Shown: positions 16,604 through 27,223, counted from the stretch's first letter. The stretch: 64,000 nucleotides of DNA from Jiangella gansuensis DSM 44835 (GCF_000515395.1 NZ_KI911782.1:3594606-3658605); one strand, 5' to 3'. The notes: a model not told the origin generated them from the sequence alone. Translations and numbers: made by a program.

Positions 16604-18718
16604 TCAGTCCCCGATGAAGGGTCCGCCGGTGGGGCTCTTGCGCCACACGGTCGCCACGGCCGGCCGCGGCTGGTCGCCGTACGGGAACGTCGAGATCGGG
16701 TTGTCCGGCGAGGCGCCGGAGCCCTCACCCGGGTGCTGAACGGCGATCGTCGCGGTCCGGCCGTCCGGGGTGATGAACGCACCGCAGCACTCCGCGCCGC
16801 GCGGCACCGAAGCGAACCGGCGCAGGTGGCCGGCGTCCTCGCCCTCGACCGGCATGACGAACAGGCCATCGGCCACGCTGGACGCCCCGGGCATGCCGTC
16901 GGTCGAGATCCACAGCCGGCCCGCCGGGTCGAACGCCACGTTGTCCGGGCAGGAGATCTGGCTGACCTGCGACTTGTCGAACCCGTCGAAGTAGGTCTCC
17001 GGGTCTTCCGGGTCGCCGGCGATCAGCACGATCTTCCAGGTGAAGGTCAACGCCGCCGCGTCGCCGCCGTCCTCGTCGAGGCCGATGACGTGGCCGAACT
17101 TGTTGGCCGCCCGCGGGTTGGCCTCGTCGCGCTGCTCCGGCGTGCGGGCGGAGTTGTTCGTCAGCGCGATGTAGACGGTGCCGGTGACCGGGTTCGGCTC
17201 GACGTCCTCGGGCCGGTCCATCTTCGTCGGGCCGACCTGGTCGGCGGCCAGGCGGGTGAAGACCAGCACCTCCTCGACGCTGAAGCCGTCGACCCGGCTC
17301 TCGCCGTCGACGACCAGCGGCAGCCACTCACCGGTGCCGTCGAACAGTCCGTCGGCCGGCGGGTTCTGCGGGAACTCGGGGCTGTTGCCGGTGAACTTCG
17401 CGACGTAGAGGTCACCCTCCTCCAGCAGCCGCAGGTTGTGGTCGCGGTCGCGCTTGGAGTTGCCGTCCCGGTAGGCGTTCTTCGAGACGAACTTGTAGAC
17501 GTAGTCGAATCGCTCGTCGTCGCCCATGTAGGCCACGACGCGGCCGTCCTCGGCGATCGCGATGGTCGCGCCCTCGTGCTTGAACCGGCCCAGCGCGGTG
17601 AGCTTGCGCGGCGTCGACTCGGGGTCGTACGGGTCCACCTCGACGATCCAGCCGAACCGGTTGGGCTCGTTCGGGTCGGTGGCCAGGTCGAAGCGGCTGT
17701 CCACCTTTTCCCAGCCGCGCTGGGTGCCCTGGTCGGTGCGGATGCCGTAGCGGGCGTACCGCTCCGCCGTGGTCGCGTCGGTGATGCCGGACGTCGCGCC
17801 GAAGTACTGGTTGAAGTTCTCCTCGGCGGTCAGGATGGTGCCCCAGGGCGTGGTGCCGCCGGCGCAGTTGTTCAGCATGCCCTTGACCACGGTGCCGGTG
17901 CGGTCGCCGCGGGTCTTGAGCAGGTCGCTGCCGGCCGCCGGGCCGACCAGCCGGAACTCGGTACCGGTGTGGATGCGCCGGTTGTAGCGGCGGCGTCGGG
18001 TCACCGGGCGCCACTCGCCGGTGTCACCGACGCGTTCGATCTCGACGACGGAGCCGCCGTGCGCCGCCTGCGCGATCTTCAGCTGCTCGACGGTGGCCGA
18101 GGCCGCGCCGGACCAGCCGCGGAACATGAGCTCTTCGTTGGTGTACTCGTGGTTCACCCACAGCAGCGCGCGGTCGAAGTTGCGGTCCAGCGGCACGATC
18201 GACACGTAGTCGCAGTTGTAGCCGAACTGCTGTAGCTGCGCCGCCTCGGTCTGGTTGTCGAAGTCGAACTCCGGCGCGCCGTCCAGGATCGGGTCGCCCC
18301 ACGCCACCGTCACCGACCAGTCGTAGCCGTTGGGCACGACGATGTTGTCGACGTTGTTGTCGCCGACGGCCTGGAAGCCGACCGGGCGGCCGCGCTCAGG
18401 CAGGTCCGGGAAGGCCGGCGTCGGCGGCTTCGGGCCGGCCACACCGCGCGACGAGGACGGCGCGGCGGCGGCCGTGAGGGCCCCGCCCGCGCCGGACCCG
18501 ACGACGAGCGCGGCGGCGGCGCCGGTGCGCAGCAGCCCGCGCCGCGACATCGCCTTGTTCACCACGTCGCCGAAGTACTCGTTGTCGCTGGTGTTCGGCG
18601 CCGGGTGGAAGCAGGCGTCGGCGCAACGGTACTTGCACGTCATGGCGCTACGGCCGCCGTGGTTGCCGCCGAGGAGGGGCAGCAGCCGGCGACGCTGGCC
18701 GCCTTCGGTTTCGGGCAT
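16604..18718 (-). CDS. phoX: PhoX family alkaline phosphatase (copy 1)
   Basis: A 704-residue exported phosphatase of the DUF839/PhoX family, which releases phosphate from organic monoesters using Fe and Ca ions. The N-terminal ~55 residues include CKYRCADACFHPAPNTSDNEYFGDVV. Then comes a Tat signal (SRRGLLRTGAAAALVVGSGAG, about 58-80). Family motifs include WVNHEYTNEELMF, NNCAGGTTPWGTILTAEENF, RFGWIVEVDPYDP and KFGHVIGLDEDGGD, and the C-terminus is KSPTGGPFIGD. I chose the ATG at 18718 by alignment with the second copy. It is a tandem paralogue of the gene at 19058-21181. Confidence 0.93.
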   Translation of the reverse strand: MPETEGGQRRRLLPLLGGNHGGRSAMTCKYRCADACFHPAPNTSDNEYFGDVVNKAMSRRGLLRTGAAAALVVGSGAGGALTAAAAPSSSRGVAGPKPPTPAFPDLPERGRPVGFQAVGDNNVDNIVVPNGYDWSVTVAWGDPILDGAPEFDFDNQTEAAQLQQFGYNCDYVSIVPLDRNFDRALLWVNHEYTNEELMFRGWSGAASATVEQLKIAQAAHGGSVVEIERVGDTGEWRPVTRRRRYNRRIHTGTEFRLVGPAAGSDLLKTRGDRTGTVVKGMLNNCAGGTTPWGTILTAEENFNQYFGATSGITDATTAERYARYGIRTDQGTQRGWEKVDSRFDLATDPNEPNRFGWIVEVDPYDPESTPRKLTALGRFKHEGATIAIAEDGRVVAYMGDDERFDYVYKFVSKNAYRDGNSKRDRDHNLRLLEEGDLYVAKFTGNSPEFPQNPPADGLFDGTGEWLPLVVDGESRVDGFSVEEVLVFTRLAADQVGPTKMDRPEDVEPNPVTGTVYIALTNNSARTPEQRDEANPRAANKFGHVIGLDEDGGDAAALTFTWKIVLIAGDPEDPETYFDGFDKSQVSQISCPDNVAFDPAGRLWISTDGMPGASSVADGLFVMPVEGEDAGHLRRFASVPRGAECCGAFITPDGRTATIAVQHPGEGSGASPDNPISTFPYGDQPRPAVATVWRKSPTGGPFIGD

Positions 18719-18910
18719 GGGAGTCCCTTCGTCACGTTTCCAGCACATTCCTCCCGCTGAACCTAGGAATCCGGTGCTGACGTGGGCCACCACGCCTGGA
18801 CGAACAGAAGATGAAAGGCGCATGAGTTAGGGCACCCTCAGCTACCAGCCAAGATGCGCCGCGGTCGAGCTGCCCCGGCATGGGCACGCGGCGGCGCGAT
18901 CCCCGCCCAA

Positions 18911-18991
18911 CCCCGGTTGATCTTGGAGTTTCCGCGGAATCTTCCGGGCAAAACGGACCGCGATTCCGCGGAAACTCCAAGATCAACGGGG
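18911..18991. repeat. Long GTTGATCTTGG inverted repeat (family C)
   Basis: About 30-bp arms with a single bulge. GTTGATCTTGGAGTTTCCGC on the left continues into GGAATC and is mirrored exactly on the right, around a 20-nt loop. It lies 66 bp downstream of the second phoX stop, between the two phoX genes. It is a singleton in this window and probably terminates phoX2 transcription. The rest of 18719-19057 holds the copy 1 promoter region and no gene. Confidence 0.8.
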
Positions 18992-19057
18992 TGGGGGCGA
19001 CGGACACAGCGGCGCCTGGACCGACGCGGAAGGCGGATAGGCCTCCAAAAGCGGGGG

Positions 19058-21181
19058 CTAGTCGCCGATGAAGGGGCCGCCCGTGGGGCTCTTGCGCCAG
19101 ACGGTGACGACGGACGGCCGCGGCTGGTCGCCGTACGGGAACGTCGACGCCGGCTCCTCCACCGTCGCGCCGTCCTCTTCGCCCGGGTGCTGGACGGCGA
19201 GGAACGCCGTGCGCCCGTCGGCGCTGATGAACGGCCCGCAACACTCCGCACCCACCGGGACGGACGCGAAGCGGCGCAGGTGACCTCGGTCGTCGCCCTC
19301 GATCGGCATGACGAACATGCCGTCGTTGACCCCGACCGAGCTCGGCATGCCGTCGGTGGCCAGCCACAGCCGCCCGGACGGGTCGAAGGCGACGTTGTCC
19401 GGGCACGAGATCATGCTGACCTGCGACTTGTCGAAGCCGTCGTAGTAGGTCTCCGGGTCCTCGGGGTCGCCGGCGAGGATGACGATGCGCCAGGTGAACG
19501 TGGTGGCCGCGCCGTCACCGCCGTCCTCGTCCAGGCCGATGACGTGGCCGAACTTGTTGGCCGGACGGGGGTTGGCCTCGTCGACCTCGGCCGGGGTGCG
19601 GCGGTCGTTGTTGGTCAGGGCCATGTAGACGGTGCCGGTGACGGGGTGCGGCTCGACGTCCTCGGGCCGGTCCATCTTCGTCGGGCCCACCTGGTCGGCG
19701 GCGAGGCGGGTGAACACGAGCACCTCGTCGACGCTCATGCCGTCGACCTGGCTCTCGCCGCCGACGATCAACGGCAGCCATTCCCCGGTGCCGTCGAACA
19801 CGCCGTCGGCCGGTGGCTCGCCGGGGAACTCCGGGCTGTCGCCGGTGAATTTCGCGACGTACAGGTCGCCCTCGTCGAGCAGGGTGATGTTGTGGTCGCG
19901 GTCGCGCTTGGAGTTGCCGTCACGGAACTTCTTCGACGACACGAACTTGTAGACGTATTCGTACCGTTCGTCGTCGCCCATGTAGACGGCCACCCGCCCG
20001 TCCGGGGTGAGCGCCGTCGTCGCACCCTCGTGCTTGAACCGGCCCAACGCGGTGAGCTTGCGCGGGGTGGACCGCGGGTCGTACGGGTCGACCTGGCAGA
20101 TCCAGCCGAACCGGTGCGGTTCGTTGGGTTCCTCGATGAGGTCGAATCGGGGGTCGACACGCTCCCAGCCATGCTCGGTGCCGGCCTCGGTCCGGATGCC
20201 GTAGCGGGCGTACCGCTCGGCCGTCGCCGAGTCGGTGACGTCGGCGCTGGCGCCGAAGTACTGGTTGAAATTCTCCTCGCCGGTCAGGATCGTCCCCCAC
20301 GGCGTGGCGCCGCCGGCGCAGTTGTTGAGCATGCCCAGGACGGTGGTGGCGGCCGGGTCGGCGGTTGTGCGCAGCAGCTCGCTGCCGGCCGCGGGGCCGG
20401 TGAGCCGGAACTCGGTGTGCGTGTGGATGCGGCGGTTGTGCCGGGCCCGGCGGCTGACCGGGCGCCACTCACCGGTGTCGCCAACGCGTTCGATCTCGAG
20501 GATGGAGCCGCCGTGTGCCGCCATGAGCACCAGGAGCTGGTCGTCGGTGGCGTTCTCGGGGCCGGACCAGCCGCGGAACATCAGTTCCTCGTTGGTGTAC
20601 TCGTGGTTCACCCACAGCAGGGCACGGTCGTCGTGGCGCTGCAAGGGCAACATGGCCACGTAGTCACAGTTGTAGCCGAACTGCTTGCGCTGGGCCGCGG
20701 ACGTCTGGGCCTCGAAGTCGAACTCCGGGGCGCCGTCCTCGACCGGCTCGCCCCAGGCGATGGTGACCGACCAGTCGTAGCCGTTGGGGACGATGACCGA
20801 GTCGACGGTGTTGCCCTCGACCGCAGTGAACAGCACCGGCCGGCCGTACTCGGGGCTGCCGGGGCGGACCCGGGCCGCGGCGGCCGTGGCGCCGGTCGCT
20901 GCGGGAGCAGCCGGCCGCGCGGCGGCTCCGGCCAGGCTTCCGGCGGCACCGGTGCCGACGACGACGGCCGCGGCAGCGCCACCGCGCAGCAGGCCACGCC
21001 GCGACACCGCGGCCGTCACGACGTCGCCGAAGTAGGCATTGTCACTGGTATTGGGCGGTTCGTGGGCGCAGGCATTGCCGCAGCGGTACTTGCACGTCAT
21101 GGCGCTGCGGCCGCCGTGACCCCCGGTGAGCAGGGGAAGCAGGCGGCGCCGGGGCTCCTGAGCGTCGTTGATGTCGGACAT
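19058..21181 (-). CDS. phoX: PhoX family alkaline phosphatase (copy 2)
   Basis: A 707-residue paralogue of the neighbouring PhoX, with the same layout: CKYRCGNACAHEPPNTSDNAYFGDVV at the N-terminus, a Tat signal SRRGLLRGGAAAAVVVGTGAAG, the WVNHEYTNEELMF and NNCAGGATPWGTILTGEENF motifs, and the KSPTGGPFIGD end. Most differences are conservative, so this is an old tandem duplication with both copies intact. The start at 21181 aligns with copy 1. A three-unit PHO-box-like repeat lies 49-77 bp upstream, which fits induction by phosphate starvation. Confidence 0.93.
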   Translation of the reverse strand: MSDINDAQEPRRRLLPLLTGGHGGRSAMTCKYRCGNACAHEPPNTSDNAYFGDVVTAAVSRRGLLRGGAAAAVVVGTGAAGSLAGAAARPAAPAATGATAAAARVRPGSPEYGRPVLFTAVEGNTVDSVIVPNGYDWSVTIAWGEPVEDGAPEFDFEAQTSAAQRKQFGYNCDYVAMLPLQRHDDRALLWVNHEYTNEELMFRGWSGPENATDDQLLVLMAAHGGSILEIERVGDTGEWRPVSRRARHNRRIHTHTEFRLTGPAAGSELLRTTADPAATTVLGMLNNCAGGATPWGTILTGEENFNQYFGASADVTDSATAERYARYGIRTEAGTEHGWERVDPRFDLIEEPNEPHRFGWICQVDPYDPRSTPRKLTALGRFKHEGATTALTPDGRVAVYMGDDERYEYVYKFVSSKKFRDGNSKRDRDHNITLLDEGDLYVAKFTGDSPEFPGEPPADGVFDGTGEWLPLIVGGESQVDGMSVDEVLVFTRLAADQVGPTKMDRPEDVEPHPVTGTVYMALTNNDRRTPAEVDEANPRPANKFGHVIGLDEDGGDGAATTFTWRIVILAGDPEDPETYYDGFDKSQVSMISCPDNVAFDPSGRLWLATDGMPSSVGVNDGMFVMPIEGDDRGHLRRFASVPVGAECCGPFISADGRTAFLAVQHPGEEDGATVEEPASTFPYGDQPRPSVVTVWRKSPTGGPFIGD

Positions 21182-21229
21182 GACAGCTCCCTCCGCCGGG
21201 GCACGCGTGGTGTCACAGCGTAGGTAATC

Positions 21230-21258
21230 GTTCACCTGTTGGCCACCGTTCGTTCACA
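21230..21258 (+). promoter_or_regulatory. PHO-box-like direct repeats (PhoP site)
   Basis: Three units spaced exactly 11 nt apart: GTTCACC at 21230, GGCCACC at 21241 and GTTCACA at 21252. This matches the direct-repeat-unit architecture of actinobacterial PhoP operators (GTTCACC core, 11-nt period). It lies between phoX2 and the divergent aminotransferase-fold gene and could control either or both. Confidence 0.65.
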
Positions 21259-21370
21259 AAATTCGCGGAACTCCCGAAGTCGGGCCTCGTGGTACCGGTC
21301 GATGCCGCCGAGGGTGCATGCTGGACACCACGGCCGTCGGCGTCGCCGGCCGGGCGAGAGGGGGCTCGCG

Positions 21371-23107
21371 TTGATCACCACGTCGCTGCTCGAACGCATC
21401 CGCCGCGGCATCATCGGCGAGGGTGAGGTTCTGTACGGGCCGTTCGGAGCCCGGCGCATCACCTACGCCGACTACACCGCGTCCGGCCGGTCCCTGGACT
21501 TCATCGAGGACTTCATCCGCGACCAGGTGCTCCCGCTGTACGCCAACACCCACACCGAGAGCTCCGGCACCGGCCTGCAGACCACCCTGCTGCGCGAGGA
21601 CGCCCGCCGCACCATCGCGTCGTCCGTCGGCGGCACCGACGACCACCTGGTCCTCTTCACCGGCTCCGGCGCTACCTCGGCGGTGAACAAGCTCATCGGG
21701 ATCCTCGAGCTGAGGCTGCCGGCCGGCGCGCCGAAACGGCACGGCGTGGTCTGGGACCTGCCCGCCACCCGACCGGTGGTGCTCGTAGGCCCCTACGAGC
21801 ACCACTCCAACGAGCTGCCGTGGCGCGAGACCATTGCCGACGTCGTCGCCGTCGACACCGACGCCGACGGCCACATCGACCTCGATCAACTCGACCGGCT
21901 GTTGCGCGAGCACGCCGACCGGCCGCTGCGCATCGGCAGCTTCTCCGCCGCCTCGAACGTGACCGGGGTGCTCACCGACGCCGACCAGGTGGCCGCGCTG
22001 CTGCACCGGCACGGCGCGCTGTCGTTCTGGGACTACGCCGCGGCCGGACCGTACGTGCCGATCCGGATGGCCCCGAGCGCGCCGGGTGCCCTCGACCACA
22101 AGGATGCGATCTTCCTTTCGCCGCACAAGTTCGTCGGCGGGCCGCAGACCCCGGGCGTCCTCGTGGTCGACCGCGCGCTGGTGCGCAACGCCGTCCCGAC
22201 GGTGCCGGGCGGGGGCACCGTCGAGTTCGTCAGCCTCGACCAGCACCGCTACCTGGAGGACCCGGTGGCGCGGGAGGAAGGCGGCACCCCCGCCATCGTC
22301 GAGTCCATCCGCGCCGGCCTGGTGTTCGGGCTCAAGGACGCCGTCGGGACCGACGTCATCGCCGAACGCGAAGAAGAGCTGTGGCGGCACGCCGTCCGGC
22401 GCTGGGAGGCGGTGCAGCAGATCGACGTGCTGGGCAACCACGACGTCGCCCGGCTGTCCATCGCGTCGTTCCGGATCCGCTTCGGCGAGCAGTTCCTGCA
22501 CCACAACTTCGTCGTCGCGCTGCTCAACGACCTGTTCGGCATCCAGTCCCGGGGCGGCTGCTCCTGCGCCGGGCCGTACGGGCACCGGCTGCTCGCGGTG
22601 GGGCCGGCGCAGTCCAACGCCTTCCGCGACGTGGTCGGCGTCGGCTGCGAAGGCATCAAACCCGGCTGGACCCGGCTGAACTTCAACTACTTCATCTCCG
22701 ACACCGTCCGCGACTACCTGGTGGACGCGGTCGAGCTGATCGCCCGCGAGGGTTACCGGCTGCTCCCGGAGTACCTGTTCGACCCGCACACCGCGTTGTG
22801 GCGGCACCGCGACGGCACCACCCGGCCGCCGATCCGGCTGACGGGCCTGCACTGGGACGACGGCGCCCTGATCGAGGCCCGGAGGCACGACCGGATCGGC
22901 GAGGACGCGCTGCCGCGGTACCTGGCCGAGGCCCGCGAAGTGCTCGCGTCCCGCCCGGCGCGCCTGCCGGAGGGACCGACCGGGTTGTCGCCCGAGTTCG
23001 AGGCACTGCGGTGGTTCGCGCTGCCGCCGTCGTGCGTGCCCGCCGGCGTCGACGCCGTCCCCGTCGTGCACCCCAGCTGCGCCGCCCCCGACCCCGTCCT
23101 CCCGTGA
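21371..23107 (+). CDS. Class V aminotransferase / cysteine desulfurase-like protein
   Basis: A 578-residue PLP enzyme of aminotransferase class V fold. Motifs include YADYTASGRSLDFIE near the start, YANTHTESSGTG, VGPYEHHSNELPWRE with the stacking His, and FLSPHKFVGGPQTPGVLV containing the Schiff-base Lys. GGCSCAGPYGHRLL lies near the active-site Cys position. It is longer than SufS/IscS (~400) because of an extra C-terminal ~140 residues, so its substrate may not be cysteine. The TTG at 21371 is preferred: GAGAGGGGG lies about 8 nt before it and family similarity starts there. The TGA stop is inside the following TGATCA palindrome. Confidence 0.82.
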   Translation: MITTSLLERIRRGIIGEGEVLYGPFGARRITYADYTASGRSLDFIEDFIRDQVLPLYANTHTESSGTGLQTTLLREDARRTIASSVGGTDDHLVLFTGSGATSAVNKLIGILELRLPAGAPKRHGVVWDLPATRPVVLVGPYEHHSNELPWRETIADVVAVDTDADGHIDLDQLDRLLREHADRPLRIGSFSAASNVTGVLTDADQVAALLHRHGALSFWDYAAAGPYVPIRMAPSAPGALDHKDAIFLSPHKFVGGPQTPGVLVVDRALVRNAVPTVPGGGTVEFVSLDQHRYLEDPVAREEGGTPAIVESIRAGLVFGLKDAVGTDVIAEREEELWRHAVRRWEAVQQIDVLGNHDVARLSIASFRIRFGEQFLHHNFVVALLNDLFGIQSRGGCSCAGPYGHRLLAVGPAQSNAFRDVVGVGCEGIKPGWTRLNFNYFISDTVRDYLVDAVELIAREGYRLLPEYLFDPHTALWRHRDGTTRPPIRLTGLHWDDGALIEARRHDRIGEDALPRYLAEAREVLASRPARLPEGPTGLSPEFEALRWFALPPSCVPAGVDAVPVVHPSCAAPDPVLP

Positions 23108-23160
23108 TCATCAACGGTTGTCCCGGTCATAGTCGTATCAACTCTTGATGATCATGGGGA
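23101..23160. repeat. TGATCA palindrome, family B copy 3
   Basis: Outer arms CCCGTGATCATCAA and TTGATGATCATGGG pair with a few mismatches further in, around a GTCATAG centre. It holds the stop codon of the aminotransferase-fold gene and separates it from the next plus-strand gene. Confidence 0.72.
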
Positions 23161-23205
23161 GAGGCGTCATGCAGCGCGCCGGGCGGCTCGTTCCGTCCTA
23201 GGGGT

Positions 23206-24312
23206 ATGGAGCACGAGGATCACGCGGCGGCGCTGGGTCACCGTTGGCGCCGGTTCGGAGCCGGCCTGGCCGGCGGGGTGATGGTCGCGGGCGCGGCGGC
23301 CGGAGCGGTCGCCGCCGTCGCGGGTGGCGATGCCGGTCCTGCGGTGCCGCGTGCGGTCGGGACCGCCGACCCGGGTGGGCTGCTCCCCACTTCGCCGCCC
23401 ACGGAGGTGACCGGGTCCACCGTGAGCTGGGCGCATTCGTACGGCAGCTTCGACGAGCTGCGCCGTAACAGCACGGCCGTCGTGGTGGCGACGGTGGAGT
23501 CGGTCGGACCGGCGCCGGGCCCGGAACCGGGCGTGTACCCGGGCAACGAAGTCGTACTGGAGTCCGTGGCACTCCGGGTGCGGGTCGAGGAGACCCTGTG
23601 GGGAGCGGTGGCCGGTGAGTCGATCGGCGTCGGCCAGCTGACCGAGGACGTGGTGTTGGGTGGGCCGCCGGTGATGTCCGTAGGCGGCCGGTACCTCCTC
23701 TTCCTGGTCGCCCCAGCAGTGGACGAGTGGCGCAACTCGGCCGGCCTCTACTCCATCACCGGATCCGATGGCATCTACTCGTTGGCCGATGGCATGGCGA
23801 CGCACGCCGGGCGAGCCGAGAGCGTGCTGCCGAAGACGGTGGCGGAGTCCAAAGCACTGCGCGCCGCCACCGGCGACGACGACCTGACGCCCGCGCAGAT
23901 CGACGAGCTGTACGAGAACGCTCAGCGGTATCGCGGCATCGGTGACCTGCGCGACGCGAGCACGGCGGTGGTGCGGGCCACTGTCGAGACCAGCGATGCC
24001 GCGGCCGGCGTGCTCACCTCGCGGGTGGCGGTCGACGACGTGCTGTGGGGTTCGGCCCCGGACGAGCTGGAGATCGAGCAGCCGCTGGCGCCGACCGCGG
24101 CCGCTCCCCTCACCACCGGGCGCACCTACCTGCTCTTCCTGACCGCCCACGACGACGCCACATACCGTGTCACGGCTGAGCGTGGGAGCTGGGAGCTGGA
24201 ACGCGCGCAGGAGCCTCCGGGGTACGTGTTCAAGGGCGCGGGGCCATGGGAGGTGCTCCCGCCCCGCCTCAACGCGTCGCTGGTGACCCAGACGGTGATC
24301 CTAGCCCCGTGA
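23206..24312 (+). CDS. Exported protein with two copies of an unnamed domain
   Basis: A 368-residue protein I do not recognise. One N-terminal membrane segment (FGAGLAGGVMVAGAAAGAVAAVAGG, about 17-41) anchors or exports it. The rest contains two related ~120-residue units. Each has a 'STAVV-ATVE' strand, a 'V-V-(E/D)-LWG' strand and a 'G(R)-YLLFL' strand: STAVVVATVES ... VEETLWG ... GGRYLLFLVAP, then STAVVRATVET ... VDDVLWG ... GRTYLLFLTAH. This is an internal duplication of a small beta domain. Its TGA stop is the TGA of the next palindrome. Confidence 0.7.
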   Translation: MEHEDHAAALGHRWRRFGAGLAGGVMVAGAAAGAVAAVAGGDAGPAVPRAVGTADPGGLLPTSPPTEVTGSTVSWAHSYGSFDELRRNSTAVVVATVESVGPAPGPEPGVYPGNEVVLESVALRVRVEETLWGAVAGESIGVGQLTEDVVLGGPPVMSVGGRYLLFLVAPAVDEWRNSAGLYSITGSDGIYSLADGMATHAGRAESVLPKTVAESKALRAATGDDDLTPAQIDELYENAQRYRGIGDLRDASTAVVRATVETSDAAAGVLTSRVAVDDVLWGSAPDELEIEQPLAPTAAAPLTTGRTYLLFLTAHDDATYRVTAERGSWELERAQEPPGYVFKGAGPWEVLPPRLNASLVTQTVILAP

Positions 24313-24374
24313 TCATCGAGGGTTCGCCCGGTCATGGGCGGTCAGGGCCGTGACAAGTCTTGATGATCATGGGG
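24307..24374. repeat. TGATCA palindrome, family B copy 4 (degenerate)
   Basis: CCCCGTGATCATC at the left pairs with GATGATCATGGGG at the right, while the interior is only partly complementary. It supplies the stop codons of both converging genes: TGA at 24310-24312 on the plus strand and at 24367-24369 on the minus strand. Confidence 0.7.
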
Positions 24375-24873
24375 AGACGAGCCAGGCCAGCACGACCAGG
24401 ACTTGGCCGGCGGCCTGGGCGACGACGAAGCGCTCCAGTGTGGGGCGCAGCGCGGCGCGTTCCACCGCGGTGTTCGCGGGGACGACGGCGGCCAGCGCTG
24501 CCAGCACGTGGACGGCGTGCAGGCCCAGGACCGTGAGCGACGCCCACGCCGTCACACCGCGCTCGGCGCCCAGCGCCAGCAGGACGAGGGCCGTCAAGAA
24601 CGCCGCCGGGACGTGTGTGGCCGGGACGACGGCGGCGGCCAGCCCGAGCGCTCCAGCCACGGCCAGCAGAAACGGCGCGGTCGGCGTCCACATGCCCACG
24701 GCGGCGACGGTGCCGGCCGCCACGAGCGCCAGCGCGAGCCGCAGCGCCCACCAGGGGAGGGTCGGGGCCAGCTGCCCGGGCGGGATCAGCCCGCCGGACG
24801 GCGTGGGCGTGCCGCCGCCGGGCCGGGCCGGAGTGCCGACCGCCAGGGGTGCGTCGCCGTCGTCGATGCTCAT
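24367..24873 (-). CDS. Membrane protein at the end of the MoxR/DUF58 operon
   Basis: A 168-residue membrane protein with a hydrophilic, Gly/Pro-rich N-terminus and about four helices: WWALRLALALVAAGTVAAVGMW, FLLAVAGALGLAAAVVPA, FLTALVLLALGAERGVTAW and LHAVHVLAALAAVVP, plus a C-terminal FVVAQAAGQVLVVLAWLV. No named family is recognised. ATGA overlap (24870-24873) couples it to the DUF58 gene, so it probably belongs to that membrane-associated complex. Confidence 0.75.
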   Translation of the reverse strand: MSIDDGDAPLAVGTPARPGGGTPTPSGGLIPPGQLAPTLPWWALRLALALVAAGTVAAVGMWTPTAPFLLAVAGALGLAAAVVPATHVPAAFLTALVLLALGAERGVTAWASLTVLGLHAVHVLAALAAVVPANTAVERAALRPTLERFVVAQAAGQVLVVLAWLVSP

Positions 24874-26245
24874 AGTCGCGTCCGCCGCATCGACCGGCGC
24901 AACCGGGCCAGGCTGAGCGCCAGCGCCGCCGGCTCGGCCGACGTCACCGGCACGCCGGCCGCGGCGAGAGACCGCATCCGCTCGTCGCGCTCGGCGAGGA
25001 CGATCCGGGCCGCCAGCGCCACAGCCGGTTCGGCCCGGTCGATCACCAGCGGCGCCGGGAGCACGTCGACCGCGAGCACGGGATGCCCGGCTCGCCGCCA
25101 GGACGTCGCCAGCGCGCCGGCGGCGTCGTCGAGGAAGACCGACGTGACGACCACGATCGCGCCGTGCGGGAACCGCGGCACCTTCCGCGGCAGCGGCTGG
25201 CTGTCGCCGGACCCTGGGCGGCGGGTGTGCCGGGCCAGCTGGGTGCGCAGCCGCAGCAGGTGCCGCCGTCCGCTGCCCAGGTGGACGTGCTCGTGCGGGC
25301 GGGCGAGATCGAGAACGCCGACGCGGTCTCCGTGCTCGATGTACGCCGCGGCCACGGAGGCGACGGTGTCGACGGCGATGTCGATGCTGCTGCGGCCGGC
25401 CGGTTCGTCGTCGGCGCCGGACGATCCCAGCCCCGACCAGCTCGCGACCTCGGCCCGCAGATCGAAGCGGTTGTCGAGGCAGCAGACGACGTCGGCGTCG
25501 GCGTCCACCTGGGTGTGCCGGGTGTAGAGCTCCTCGCGCGGTCCGGCCTGCCGTGCGGTGACCCGCCAGTCGATGCGGCGCAGCCGGTCGCCGGGCATGA
25601 ACGGTGACACGTCGTGCAGTTCGGTGCCCTCGCCGGCGCGGCGGGTGCGGTGCGCGCCGACCATGCCCGACGGCCGGGGCGGCAGCGGACCCGGCGGCAG
25701 TGTCGTCGTGATGGCCGGCAGCACCTGCGGGGTGTACGGCGTCCCGGTGACCGGGCCGGCGGTGAACAGCCCGTCGTCGGCGACGGCAAGGTGGTCGGGC
25801 CGGGCGAGCAGCTGTGACCCCCACACCGGCGACGACGTCTCGGTGACGATCTGCCGAGGCCGGTCGGCCGGTGCGACGACGGCGACCCGCTCGGCCGGGG
25901 CGCCCGGTTCCGGCATCGGCAGCACGGTGGCGACGAGCTGCGCGTCCGACGGCGCGATGCGCACGGCGACGGCCACCGGACGCCCGACGGCCAGCACCCG
26001 CGGACCGATGGCGCGGACCTCGGGCGGCGGCCGCATCCCGGCCGACAGCGTCCGGCCGGCCGGCCAGCCACCCAGGCTCGGCCGGACCCGTCCGCCCAGG
26101 GCCAGAGCGGTGCCCACCGCGAGCGGCACGCCCAGCAGCACCAGTTCGGGCCGGCCCAGCGCGAGCCCGCCGGCGGCCAGCACGGCCGGCAGAAGCACTG
26201 CGCGGACCAGCGCCGGGGTGGCCCGCCAGGCCATCTGGTTGGAGG

Positions 26246-26249
<4 letters not shown>
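24870..26249 (-). CDS. DUF58 domain protein
   Basis: A 459-residue protein with two N-terminal membrane helices (LVRAVLLPAVLAAGGLALG, LVLLGVPLAVGTALALG), an intermediate region, and the DUF58 core. The core includes GTELHDVSPFMPGDRLRRIDWRVTARQAGPREELYTRHTQ, a von Willebrand A-like domain. In other bacteria DUF58 proteins work with MoxR ATPases in envelope or metal-centre assembly. Start and stop overlap both neighbours by 4 bp (26246-26249 and 24870-24873). The exact client is unknown. Confidence 0.88.
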
Positions 26250-27219
<970 letters not shown>

Positions 27220-27223
<4 letters not shown>

